Below are positions 33,944-42,435 of a stretch of DNA of 64,000 bases, one piece after another. Source of the DNA: Klebsiella pneumoniae. Its GTDB lineage: Bacteria; Myxococcota_A; UBA796; SXON01. Position numbers and translations under genes: made by a program. The DNA lies in assembly GCA_945861635.1 (NCBI GenBank), contig CAMAWH010000011.1, forward strand, positions 1 to 64,000, in the 5' to 3' direction. Under the pieces are notes generated by a model. It ran no database searches. It was not told the DNA's origin and saw nothing but the letters and a program-made list of their open reading frames with translations. Each line of letters begins with the position of its first letter. Positions within the stretch are counted from its first letter, which is position 1.

Positions 33944-34660
33944 GTGAGGGGCACGCGCGCCGGTATGAGTCTCCTGGAAATCATGGTGGTGATTGCCATC
34001 ATGGGCGCGGCCATGGCGATCAGTATCCCCAGTCTGAACGCGGTCTTTGACGTGGAGCAGCGCAGCGCGGCACGGCAGTTGGCGTCCACCTACTCGCTGC
34101 TGATTTCAGAGGCGACGCTGCGCAACGTGAGCTTCCGCATCGCCTACAACCTCGACCGCCGCAGCTATAAAATCGAAGTGGGGGATCCGAATACGCTCGT
34201 CTTCGGCAGTCCGGAGTCCCGGTTGGCGTGGGAGGAGGAGCAAGAGGACAAGCTGAAGATGTTCACGAAGCGTGAGATCAAGGAGGGGAAGGCCGACGAT
34301 ATGTTGGACAGTACGGACAGCAAGTTTGCCGGGCTCACGGCGCCGGGATTCGACGCGGATGTCGAACTTCCCACCAATTGCGCCTTCGCCTGGGCCTACA
34401 CGCCCCAGTATGGCGAGCCGATCGCGCCATCGGAAAAGGAGCCGGAAGACCCTTCCGAGGAGCACATTGTCTACTCCTACATCTTTGCCAATGGCACGGC
34501 GGAGTACACGGTGATTCGCATCGTCGACATGAACGCGCCAGACGACGGCTATACTATCGAGGTCGAGCCACTGTCCGGAAAGGTCACGATCGACGAAAAC
34601 GTGACGGAGATCGGTGCCTCCATGAGTTGGATGCCCGACGAGGCCCCGAGCATCCAATGA
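33944..34660 (+). CDS. gspH: Minor pseudopilin GspH
   Basis: The product of about 238 residues begins with a short leader (VRGTRAG) and the cleavage/helix segment MSLLEIMVVIAIMGAAMAIS with Gly -1 and Glu +5. The position after gspG and the beta-rich C-terminal domain (QRSAARQLASTYSLLISEATLRNVSFRI) fit GspH. It is longer than usual (about 150-190), with an acidic insert around 75-150 (WEEEQEDKLKMFTKREIKEG; KEPEDPSEEH). The GTG at 33944 is preferred; a TTG at 33920 inside gspG is an alternative. Its stop overlaps the gspI start (ATGA). Confidence 0.88.
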   Translation: MRGTRAGMSLLEIMVVIAIMGAAMAISIPSLNAVFDVEQRSAARQLASTYSLLISEATLRNVSFRIAYNLDRRSYKIEVGDPNTLVFGSPESRLAWEEEQEDKLKMFTKREIKEGKADDMLDSTDSKFAGLTAPGFDADVELPTNCAFAWAYTPQYGEPIAPSEKEPEDPSEEHIVYSYIFANGTAEYTVIRIVDMNAPDDGYTIEVEPLSGKVTIDENVTEIGASMSWMPDEAPSIQ

Positions 34661-35277
34661 CGCGCCGCGCTTTTACTCTCCTGGAAATCGTGATCGCTCT
34701 CGCGATCCTCTCGATCAGCCTCATGGTCCTGATCGACGGGGAGGCGCAGGCGGTGGTGATGACGGTAGACGCGCACGAAACGATCGTCGGAAATGCACTG
34801 GCGCAGGAGAAGATGTCGGAGGTGCAATTCACCCTGGAGATGGAAGGATGGACCGACGCCAACATCAGCGAGGAGGGAGATTTTGCCGACTACGGCAGTG
34901 ACGGCAGTTGGGGGGAAAACGTCGATTTCGAGGGCGAGTTCGACGACTACAAGTGGGCGTACACCGTTCGGAAAGTCGAGCTTTCGCTCGGCGATACCTC
35001 TGGGGCGATGGACTCGATGCAGTCCGCTGGAATGGGCCTGCCGGAGGACCCGAGTGGTGGTTCCAGCGCGGGCTCGGAACAGCGGGATTTGTCCGATCTC
35101 GGGGTCCAGCCCGACGCGATCAGCGAGATGCTCGCTCCCTTTCTGAGGGAAGTTCGGGTGCTCGTGTGGTGGGGTGAGGATCCCAAGGACGGGAGCGAGT
35201 GTGAGGACTGCATTCAGCTCGTCACGCACCTCATCAATCCCAACGGCCAGGTGAATGCAACGGCAGCGATGCCATGA
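34657..35277 (+). CDS. gspI: Minor pseudopilin GspI, Ala at the leader cleavage site
   Basis: The 206-residue protein follows gspH with an ATGA overlap. The N-terminus is MTRRAFTLLEIVIALAILSISL: the +1 Phe and +5 Glu are standard but the -1 residue is Ala, where prepilin peptidase normally needs Gly. GspI features are in ALAQEKMSEVQFTLEMEGW and YKWAYTVRKVEL; the terminal region has VRVLVWWGEDP. It is longer than the usual 120-130 residues because of an acidic Gly/Ser-rich insert (about 105-150). GspI with GspJ and GspK forms the pseudopilus tip. Its stop overlaps the gspJ start. Confidence 0.9.
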   Translation: MTRRAFTLLEIVIALAILSISLMVLIDGEAQAVVMTVDAHETIVGNALAQEKMSEVQFTLEMEGWTDANISEEGDFADYGSDGSWGENVDFEGEFDDYKWAYTVRKVELSLGDTSGAMDSMQSAGMGLPEDPSGGSSAGSEQRDLSDLGVQPDAISEMLAPFLREVRVLVWWGEDPKDGSECEDCIQLVTHLINPNGQVNATAAMP

Positions 35278-36005
35278 GCCGGCTGTCGCGCGCGGGATTC
35301 ACGCTGCTCGAGGTCATCGTAGCCATCGGCATCCTGGCGGTTATCGCCGGGTTGACGTTCACGACGCTCGGAAATGCGTTCAGCACCCGCGATATCCTGG
35401 AGTCTGAGGACGCAACGAATCAGGCGGCGCGTGTCGCCCTTGCTCGTATCAAACGCGACCTATCCCTGGCGTGGCTGACCAAAGATCTGACGGTGGTCAA
35501 TACCTTCAAGACCATCTTTGTGGCCCACAGCTCGGACCCCGACTCGCTTTGGTTTTCCTCGCTGTCCCACCAGCGCCTGTATCGCGATGCTCGGGAGTGT
35601 GACCAGACGGAGATCACCTACTGGACGGAAAACGATCCCGAGATGCCGGGTGCGTATGTCCTGATGCACAGGGAAGCGCAGCGGATCGACAATGAACCTG
35701 AGAAAGACGGCCAGATCTATCCGCTTGCCTACCACGTCAAGGACTTTCAGGTCCGGTTCATCAACCCGAAGACGAATGAGTGGACGGACGAGTGGGACTC
35801 GACGGGCGCGGACACTCCCAATTTTCTTCCTCGGGGAGCGCATATTCTTCTGAGTCTGTACGCGCCCGACCCGGATGACCCTGATCGCACGGTCGAGCGT
35901 GTTTTCGCCACGACGGTGACGCTCGAGTACGGCGATCCGCTGAAGCGCAGTATTTTGGACGGCGGCACGCCGACGAGCGCTACCGACGCGGCCGCGGGCG
36001 GATGA
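35274..36005 (+). CDS. gspJ: Minor pseudopilin GspJ
   Basis: The 243-residue prepilin-like protein starts MSRLSRAGFTLLEVIVAIGILAVIAG, with Gly -1 before Phe +1 and Glu +5. Downstream it has the GspJ pattern ARVALARIKRDLSLAWL, a strand-rich middle (FVAHSSDPDSLWFSSLSHQRL) and YHVKDFQVRFINPKTNEWTDEWDS, matching the usual VxxFxxxYWD-type element. It joins GspI and GspK at the pseudopilus tip. ATGA overlaps link it to gspI upstream and gspK downstream, so translation is coupled. Confidence 0.93.
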   Translation: MSRLSRAGFTLLEVIVAIGILAVIAGLTFTTLGNAFSTRDILESEDATNQAARVALARIKRDLSLAWLTKDLTVVNTFKTIFVAHSSDPDSLWFSSLSHQRLYRDARECDQTEITYWTENDPEMPGAYVLMHREAQRIDNEPEKDGQIYPLAYHVKDFQVRFINPKTNEWTDEWDSTGADTPNFLPRGAHILLSLYAPDPDDPDRTVERVFATTVTLEYGDPLKRSILDGGTPTSATDAAAGG

Positions 36006-37234
36006 TGCCGTTTCACCGCCCGTCCCGCCGCCGCCGATCTCGCGGAGGCATCGCCATGCTGGTGGTGATCGCCAGCATCATGATCCTGACGGTGCTGGTC
36101 ACGGACATCGCGTTTTCTTCTCGCGTGCGTTTCTTGGGCGCATCGCATGAACGTGACCAACATGAGGCGTACTGGTTGGCGAATACGGGTGCAAACGTCT
36201 ATCGGTTGTTGCTGATCGTGAACAAGCAAATCGCAACGCAGCTTCAGTCGCTGACCAAAAACCTCGACCCGGCCACCTCGCCGTTTGGCGCCATGATGGG
36301 ACTCATCGACGTCAACGATCCCATCGTGTCGATGGTGCCGATGATCAACTCCGGGTTGATGCGCATGGTATTCGCGGCGGATGGGGATATTTCCGAGGAG
36401 GATGCCGAGGAGTTCGCGCAGTCAGGGCAAGTCAGTGACGAGGTTCGAGAGAAAAGCATGGAGGGCGAGTCCTCCCGGTTCGACACGGCGAACTTCCTTG
36501 ATTTTGACGGCGATTTCATGGCCGAGGTCCAGCCGGAGGACTGCCGCATCAACGTCAACCGCCTGGCGACGGTTACCGCCGGAGCGCTGATGGATGATCC
36601 GACCGCGAATTTGATCTATGCGATGATGTCGGGAGAAGAGAACGAGACGTGGCTGCGGGAACGCAACCTTGATCGCTGGGATCTCATCGGGAACCTCGCT
36701 GATTGGGTGGATGTGGATGGCACCGTGGCGACGGGTAAGGGCGGCTATGAGGATGCGGCGTACGGGCGGCTCGATCCACCGATGAAGGTCAAGAACGCGG
36801 CGTTCAGCACCCCGAGTGAGATCCGCCTGGTCGACGGTTGGCAGGACGACGTGTACGAGCGCTTCGGAAAGGAGCTCACGATCTTCGGCAGCAAGAAAGT
36901 GAACATCAACTGCGCCGACGACGACATGATCAAGGGAGTGTTGCGTGCCTACGCGGGGGTGACGACCGATTCCCAGGCCGACCAAGTCATCGAACAACTG
37001 CACGAGTATCGACTGCAGAATGCCGTTCACAACGCAAAGGACCTTACGACGTTTCTTGAAAATCTGGGGCTCACTGTCAACGCCAAGTTGAACGACGCAT
37101 TGACGGACAAGAACACCGTCTACACCATCACCTCTCTCGGTACGCTGCAGGACGCTGCGGCCAAGATCACGGTCGTCGTGGATTTCAGCAAGAACAAGTC
37201 GACGGGCACCGTCGTCTACTACCGGGTGGATTAG
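36002..37234 (+). CDS. gspK: Minor pseudopilin GspK
   Basis: The 410-residue protein is the large tip pseudopilin. The leader MMPFHRPSRRRRSRGG precedes IAMLVVIASIMILTVLV; the absence of Glu at +5 is normal for GspK. The globular region has the family's alpha-domain sequence (EDCRINVNRLAT, DRWDLIGNLADWVDVDGTVATGKGGYEDAAYG, NAAFSTPSEIRLVDGWQDDVYERFGKEL, KVNINCADDDMIKGVLRAYAG) including the helix-hairpin-like SAM-type segments. Length is typical (about 320-420). It overlaps gspJ by four bases and is followed after nine bases by gspL with a strong aggagg site. Confidence 0.94.
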   Translation: MMPFHRPSRRRRSRGGIAMLVVIASIMILTVLVTDIAFSSRVRFLGASHERDQHEAYWLANTGANVYRLLLIVNKQIATQLQSLTKNLDPATSPFGAMMGLIDVNDPIVSMVPMINSGLMRMVFAADGDISEEDAEEFAQSGQVSDEVREKSMEGESSRFDTANFLDFDGDFMAEVQPEDCRINVNRLATVTAGALMDDPTANLIYAMMSGEENETWLRERNLDRWDLIGNLADWVDVDGTVATGKGGYEDAAYGRLDPPMKVKNAAFSTPSEIRLVDGWQDDVYERFGKELTIFGSKKVNINCADDDMIKGVLRAYAGVTTDSQADQVIEQLHEYRLQNAVHNAKDLTTFLENLGLTVNAKLNDALTDKNTVYTITSLGTLQDAAAKITVVVDFSKNKSTGTVVYYRVD

Positions 37235-37243
37235 GAGGCAGGC

Positions 37244-38836
37244 ATGGCACTTGTGCAGGGCATAGACACCGGCGCGTGGCGCGTGCGAATCGCATCGATG
37301 GAAGGTAGCTTTCGTCGATTCGCGTTGCGTGATGTGCAGGAAATGGATGCGTCGGTCGGCATGCAGGAGGCCATCGAGGCCATCCGTGCAAATGAACCCC
37401 GGTGGGAGGACGCGGAGCGTGTGGCGGCGCTGTCACTCGGTGACGCGGCGGTGCGCCTGATTCGCCTACCGTTCAGTGACCGCGCGGTCATCGCCCGGGC
37501 GCTTCCGGCAGAGGTCGAAGCCAATGTGCCGTATGACCTCGACGACATGGTGCTTGTGAACCGGATCATCGATACCGCCGCAGGACAATCGCGCACGCTG
37601 ACGATCATCGCGTCGAAGGAAGCGGTTGGCACCCGCATCGATGCGTTGCGTGCCGCTCACGCGGAGCCGCGCGGGATGTGTCTCGATGCCGAAGCGTTGG
37701 CGACCTACGCCGACCGCGGCGTGCAGGTCGTGATCGATGTCGGTCACGCGCGCACGCTCGTGACGCTGTGCCAGAATGGACACGCGATTGCCTGCCGAAT
37801 GGTGGCGTCAGGAGGGCTGGCCGTCACCGAGGCGATTGCTACCCTTGCCGGCGTTGAACCTGGACAGGCGGAGGCGTGGAAGCATGCCGCTACGGTTCCC
37901 CCGGGAGAACTGGGCGGCACGGCCGTGGAGGCGGAATGGGCGGAGGCCGATCGCACGGATTCCGGCGCCCCTGAGCAGCGGGCTTATCGTGCGCTGATCG
38001 GCTCCGTGGATGCCTGGTGCATGGACGTTCGCGCACTCCTCATCGCATTGGAGGACGAACACGCGGTCGGGATTGACGACCTGCTGCTGGCCGGTGGCGG
38101 GGCGCAGTTGGGCGGCCTGTCTGACCGACTTGCCCGCGTAACGGGCGTTCCCGTCCGTTCAGTCGTCGTTCCGGGCGGGCATCCGGCCTCGTGTGCGCTG
38201 GCTGTGGCGCTGGCGCGTGTGGCCGCAGGGGAGGGAAAGTTCATCGAAATCCGGGAAGGGGAATTCGCCTACCACGGCCATGCGGACACGCTTTGGAACG
38301 TCGTCCTTGCGGGAGTAGGTGCGACCTCATTGTTGGTGTTGGGCGGCTTCGTGCTGTTCGGATTGAAGGTACACGATGCCAACAGCCGACTTTCCGAGTT
38401 GGACGCCCGCATGGCCGGCATCGTGACGGACGCCTTTCCTGAGGTATCGGCCGACAAGGTCGCAGAGCCTTCGATGGCGCTCGCGATCATGCAGGAAAAA
38501 ACCGGCGAAACCACCAAACGCGTCGATGCGCTGGGTTCGACGATTTCCGGCGTTCCGCCCACGCTCGATACGTTGCGGGAGATCTCAGCGCGCGTCCCGC
38601 CACCGGGCGAGGCGAAGATCGATGTCCGCGAGCTCACCATCGGAGAGGACGCCATCAGCTTCAAGGCTGAGACCGACAGCTACGAAGCAGCGGCGAAGAT
38701 CGAGGAGTCGCTGAAACAATCGCCGGCGTTCGCCGGTGCGAAGAAAGGCGACGAAAAGAAAATCGGTGAGGTGCTGACGTTCAGCGTCACCATTCCCCGT
38801 GGCGAAGTCGTCAAGCCCCTCCCTGAGGAAGGATAA
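37244..38836 (+). CDS. gspL: Type II secretion platform protein GspL
   Basis: The 530-residue protein has a cytoplasmic actin-like (PilM/FtsA-fold) domain at residues 1-325 (VQGIDTGAWRVRIASMEG, VIDVGHARTLVTLCQNG, DDLLLAGGGAQLGGLSDRLARVTG), a membrane helix near 350-372 (VVLAGVGATSLLVLGGFVLFGL) and a periplasmic ferredoxin-like part (about 440-530). It recruits GspE through the cytoplasmic domain and pairs with GspM. It is longer than many GspL (about 400). A strong ribosome-binding site (taggaggcaggc) precedes the ATG. Its stop overlaps the gspM start by one base (TAATG). Confidence 0.9.
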   Translation: MALVQGIDTGAWRVRIASMEGSFRRFALRDVQEMDASVGMQEAIEAIRANEPRWEDAERVAALSLGDAAVRLIRLPFSDRAVIARALPAEVEANVPYDLDDMVLVNRIIDTAAGQSRTLTIIASKEAVGTRIDALRAAHAEPRGMCLDAEALATYADRGVQVVIDVGHARTLVTLCQNGHAIACRMVASGGLAVTEAIATLAGVEPGQAEAWKHAATVPPGELGGTAVEAEWAEADRTDSGAPEQRAYRALIGSVDAWCMDVRALLIALEDEHAVGIDDLLLAGGGAQLGGLSDRLARVTGVPVRSVVVPGGHPASCALAVALARVAAGEGKFIEIREGEFAYHGHADTLWNVVLAGVGATSLLVLGGFVLFGLKVHDANSRLSELDARMAGIVTDAFPEVSADKVAEPSMALAIMQEKTGETTKRVDALGSTISGVPPTLDTLREISARVPPPGEAKIDVRELTIGEDAISFKAETDSYEAAAKIEESLKQSPAFAGAKKGDEKKIGEVLTFSVTIPRGEVVKPLPEEG

Positions 38837-39450
38837 TGGCCGCCGCGTCCTTGCTGCAGCCGGTCAAAGCTCGTTTTGGCGAACTTGTCGCCACCATGAG
38901 TGACCGGGACCGTAAGCTGTTCATCGCGCTGGTCATTTTCGGCGTGACCGTGGTCCTGTTGGGTGGATGGTGGGCAGGCGGGCGTTATCTCAACGACCTG
39001 AACAGTCGTATTTCCGACCGGGAATCGACGCTGGGCCTGCTCAACGGTATCGCGGCGGAACAGGAAAGCGCCGCCGGACAACTCGTGAAGATTGAGGAGC
39101 AACTTCGAAAAAATGAAGGCATGGAACTATCGGCCTTTCTCGAGAAAACCGCCCAACACGTCGGCATGCAGGCCAGTCTGAAGGGCGTGCGCAACAAATC
39201 GACGACCACGGAAGGGACCCTCGAGGAGAAGCTGTACACCGTGGAACTCGAACGCGTGCCGGTGCAACAGCTCAGCGATTTTCTTTATGAGATGGAATCA
39301 TCGGGGTATCCTTTGAAAGTGCGCAGCACGCGCATGAAAACGCTGACCGCCGCCGGATTGAAGGTGCTGAACGTGTCGATGGAAGTGAGCGCGTTTCGAT
39401 TGGTCGAAGACGCGCCTGTAGAACCGTCCGAAGAGGAGAAGTCCCCATGA
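38836..39450 (+). CDS. gspM: Type II secretion protein GspM
   Basis: The 204-residue protein has a short cytoplasmic N-terminus, one membrane helix (LFIALVIFGVTVVLLGGWWAGG, about 27-50), a coiled-coil-prone stretch (DLNSRISDRESTLGLLNGIAAEQES ...) and a small periplasmic ferredoxin-like domain (VELERVPVQQLSDFLYEMESSGYPLKVRSTRM). This is the GspM layout, and position between gspL and gspN confirms it. It stabilises GspL in the inner-membrane platform. The start overlaps gspL by one base and the stop overlaps gspN by four. Confidence 0.9.
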   Translation: MAAASLLQPVKARFGELVATMSDRDRKLFIALVIFGVTVVLLGGWWAGGRYLNDLNSRISDRESTLGLLNGIAAEQESAAGQLVKIEEQLRKNEGMELSAFLEKTAQHVGMQASLKGVRNKSTTTEGTLEEKLYTVELERVPVQQLSDFLYEMESSGYPLKVRSTRMKTLTAAGLKVLNVSMEVSAFRLVEDAPVEPSEEEKSP

Positions 39451-40769
39451 TCCGCCGCTTGTTGCTAGCCGTGGGTGGAATGACCTGGGGAGGGATCAGC
39501 TTTCTCGCTGGGTTGTACCTTACCTTTCCGAGCCAGAAGGCGAGTGAGTTCGCGAGTTGGCAGCTCGGTGTGCGGACGAACAACGAGTATGCAGCGGACT
39601 TCGGCACCCTGTCGCCTTGGTTTTTCCCGGGGGCTCGCGCCACGGACGTGAAGATCTACACGGTGAAGAAGGGGCGCAAGGGAGCGGATGATGACCATCC
39701 TCCGCTGGAACGCACACTCTTCTTGGAAGCGGATTCCGTCGCGCTGCGTTTGCAGCTCATTCCACGCATTCTAGGCAAGTGGGCGGTCGGATTTTCGGCC
39801 CGGTTGTACGGCGGAGACGTCGGGGGAAGGTATGCGCAGAGCGAGGCGAGCACGGAGCTTTCGTTCGATGCGGAAGGCATCGACCTGACGCGGTTTCCGG
39901 TTGCCAACTCGACGTTGACACTCAATCTACTCGGACAGGTTGCCTCAGACGCGGAGCTGAGTTTTGACCTTGAAGAGGTCAAGAATTCCACCGGCCACAT
40001 GAACCTGACGTTCGACAAGCTCGGCCTTGGGGCCGGCTCCAAGGTAGCTGGATTCACGCTCCCCGACGTGGCATTCACTTCGGCGAAGGCGGTGATGGAG
40101 ATCCGCGATGGCAAGGTGACGGTAACGGAGGGCACGTTTGAGAGCGATTCGCTGACCGCGACGCTTTCCGGAGACGTGAACTTGTCGAAAAAGCTTGGAC
40201 GAAGCCGATGCAAGTTGGATCTGGTCTTCACTCTGCCGGAGGAGATCGACAAGCTCGCGGGCCTCTCCGGGGACCTGAAGCGCGCGCGCGACGCCGATGG
40301 CCAGTACCACTTTGTGATCGGTGGGACGGTGGGCTCGCCCCACGTGCGCCCCGGTCGCGGGGGTGTGGGCGCGAACAGCGGGGGGGAGGGCCTGGCCGCC
40401 GGTGGGCTGCTGGGTCGTGGGGTGGGTGCTGCGTCGCTTGGCGGAGATGCGACTGATCCGGACGAGTCGGCGGAAGACCGGCGGCAACGTCGAGAGGAAC
40501 GCATCAAAGAGCGCCGCGAACGCATGCGCAAACGTCGGGAGGAAGCCAACGCTGCCCGGCCGGACGCAGGCGAGGGCGGACCGGACGAGGGCGGCGGCGA
40601 AGACGAGCAGCTGCCTGAATTCGGCGGCCCTGGGGACGACGACGGGCCGGGTGGGGAAGACGAGCGCATGCCCCCTGACGACATGCCGGGCATGCAAGAC
40701 CGGCCGCCGTCGATGGAATTCGGACCCGACAACATGCCTCCGCCGGACATGATCGACCCGGAGCAGTAA
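39447..40769 (+). CDS. gspN: Type II secretion protein GspN with long acidic Pro/Gly tail
   Basis: The 440-residue product has an N-terminal membrane helix (about 5-28: LLAVGGMTWGGISFLAGLYLTF) and a periplasmic AsmA-like beta-rich region (about 30-285: SFDAEGIDLTRFPVANSTLTLNLLGQ, KVTVTEGTFESDSLTATLSGDVNL). From about 290 on it changes to a low-complexity tail of Gly, Asp, Glu, Arg and Pro (EERIKERRERMRKRREEAN, DDMPGMQDRPPSMEFGPDNM). GspN is a non-universal T2SS component, present in deltaproteobacterial-type systems. The tail is unusual and its role is unknown. It is the last gene of the operon; no clear terminator was found in the 39 bases before the convergent gene. Confidence 0.85.
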   Translation: MIRRLLLAVGGMTWGGISFLAGLYLTFPSQKASEFASWQLGVRTNNEYAADFGTLSPWFFPGARATDVKIYTVKKGRKGADDDHPPLERTLFLEADSVALRLQLIPRILGKWAVGFSARLYGGDVGGRYAQSEASTELSFDAEGIDLTRFPVANSTLTLNLLGQVASDAELSFDLEEVKNSTGHMNLTFDKLGLGAGSKVAGFTLPDVAFTSAKAVMEIRDGKVTVTEGTFESDSLTATLSGDVNLSKKLGRSRCKLDLVFTLPEEIDKLAGLSGDLKRARDADGQYHFVIGGTVGSPHVRPGRGGVGANSGGEGLAAGGLLGRGVGAASLGGDATDPDESAEDRRQRREERIKERRERMRKRREEANAARPDAGEGGPDEGGGEDEQLPEFGGPGDDDGPGGEDERMPPDDMPGMQDRPPSMEFGPDNMPPPDMIDPEQ

Positions 40770-40808
40770 GCAGCCGTCGGCGCGATTTCTCGGCGGCAAC
40801 GACTTCGA

Positions 40809-42401
40809 CTACGTCGTTCCTACACCCGATTTCCGCAATTTTCGTGCGAGTGCGTTCGCAGATACGTGGTCCGGCTGCGCCTTCAGCGCGCGTCGTAACC
40901 GCCGCATCGCTCCATCGTCGTCACCGCGCCGGTGCAGCGCCGTAGCGAGAAAGTACTGGCCCTCTGCATACGTGGGGTCGAATTGTTCCGCAAGGCGCAT
41001 CAGGTCGAGCCCTTCGGGCACACGCTCGTCCAGCGGAAGATCGGGATTGTGGTACCGCACCCACCCGAGGTGGGCGAGGTTGCGCGGGGAATCCATTTCC
41101 ACGTCACGCGCCGCGCTGAACCAGCGGTCCGCCAACGTCCAGTCCCCGTCCGCCATCGCCCGCAGGCCGGCGCGAAACGGCTCTTCCGACGGCGAAACGA
41201 TCACGTGTGACAAAACTGGGCTCGTCAGTTCGGCGAGGGCGGACTGCACGCGATCCAACAGCACGGCTGCGTGCCGACGAATCTCGGGGTTCGCATTCTC
41301 GCAAAACACCGAATAGCGGGCTATCATCCTGTCTCCCGCGCGTTGCACGAGATCGAGCGACGCGTCGTGCGGGATGCCGAGAACCACCCAGGGGTCGCTG
41401 TCCGTGAGCAGTTGTACCTCCCGCTGGAGCCGTTTCAGCGCCCCGGCGTCTGCTACCGGCGTCGCGGCCTCCGGCGGCGGGGGCGGCAGGTTGATTCGGC
41501 CGCTGACGCGGGGCGCGGGCCGCTGCGCCTGTAGGGTTACGAGCCCGAGATTCGCGAGGGCGACGAGGTCCGCGACTACGTCCGAGATTTGAACGTCGGC
41601 GTCCCCGGCGAGTAGTGCGAGCGTGGCAGGTTGCCCGATGTAGGGAATCACACGCGCAAGCGCCTCAGGAAGCGGCAACTCGGGCGCGGAGTCGGTGAGT
41701 CGGTTGCGCGACACCAGTGCGCCTCGGTTTGCGTCCGTATCGCTCGAAAGCACCTCGGCCCGAGCACGTGTCCACAACAACTCGGCCAGGCCAGCCGCAT
41801 CGCCCGCGCCTTGCACGTCGGAAGCGCGGAATTCGAGGTCGCCCCCGGAGAGCGCAATCGTCAATGCGCGCATTCCCTCGCCATCGACGGGCCCGCCGCC
41901 GGCCAACTGCACGTGCGCCGTGAACGGGGGGCGATCCACAGTCAAGATGCCCGTGGCGTGGCGCGCCCAGAGCCGAACGATCTCGGTGACGTTTCCGATG
42001 TCCAACGACGCCGACTCCGGCTCGCGGGCAGGCGGGTTCTGCCGCAGGCTGAAGCCGCGAATGGCCTGCGCAAGGTCCAGCACGGAAAACGGCTTTGCAA
42101 GTACCTGTTCAACACGAAGTTCGTCACACGTGCGGGTCACGCGCTCGTCCAGAAAAGCGGTCATCACGACGATCGCAATGCTGCCACCGTCGGGGCGCCG
42201 CCGGACCAAACGGGCCAGATCGAGGCCGCTCACTCCAGGGAGGTGCGCGTTTACGATGAGAACGTTGGGAAGCGTGGCCGCAATCAGGTCGAGGGCCGTG
42301 CCCGCTTCCGATACGGTCATGACCGAGTGGCCGTCGTTACCCAGCACGCTTCCGAGAATCGTGCAGAGGTGCTGGTCGTCTTCGACGATGAGGATGTTCA
42401 C
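40809..42401 (-). CDS. Multidomain protein: pseudo-receiver, DUF4388-like, J-like and TPR regions
   Basis: The 530-residue product starts with a response-regulator receiver fold (NILIVEDDQHLCTILGS, residues 1-117) in which the phospho-acceptor position is Asn51 (VLIVNAHLPGVSG) instead of Asp; the acidic pair and the Lys (AKPFS) are kept. Residues about 130-220 resemble a DUF4388/PATAN-type domain (ATGILTVDRPPFTAHVQL). Around 390-450 there is a J-domain-like helical region (DPWVVLGIPHDASLDLVQRA) and the end is TPR-like (AEQFDPTYAEGQYFLATALHRRGDDD). I chose the GTG at 42401; an ATG at 42437 would overlap the pabB start. It may be a signalling scaffold, not controlled by phosphorylation. Confidence 0.8.
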   Translation of the reverse strand: MNILIVEDDQHLCTILGSVLGNDGHSVMTVSEAGTALDLIAATLPNVLIVNAHLPGVSGLDLARLVRRRPDGGSIAIVVMTAFLDERVTRTCDELRVEQVLAKPFSVLDLAQAIRGFSLRQNPPAREPESASLDIGNVTEIVRLWARHATGILTVDRPPFTAHVQLAGGGPVDGEGMRALTIALSGGDLEFRASDVQGAGDAAGLAELLWTRARAEVLSSDTDANRGALVSRNRLTDSAPELPLPEALARVIPYIGQPATLALLAGDADVQISDVVADLVALANLGLVTLQAQRPAPRVSGRINLPPPPPEAATPVADAGALKRLQREVQLLTDSDPWVVLGIPHDASLDLVQRAGDRMIARYSVFCENANPEIRRHAAVLLDRVQSALAELTSPVLSHVIVSPSEEPFRAGLRAMADGDWTLADRWFSAARDVEMDSPRNLAHLGWVRYHNPDLPLDERVPEGLDLMRLAEQFDPTYAEGQYFLATALHRRGDDDGAMRRLRRALKAQPDHVSANALARKLRKSGVGTT

Positions 42402-42435
42402 GCCGGGGTCCGCCGCGCCGGGATTATAGGGGCAC

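Noticed and set aside
37244-38836. GspL considered as a type IV pilus PilM/PilN fusion.
   Set aside because: Actin-like and periplasmic parts fit PilM-PilN too, but the position between gspK and gspM in a complete gsp operon decides for GspL.
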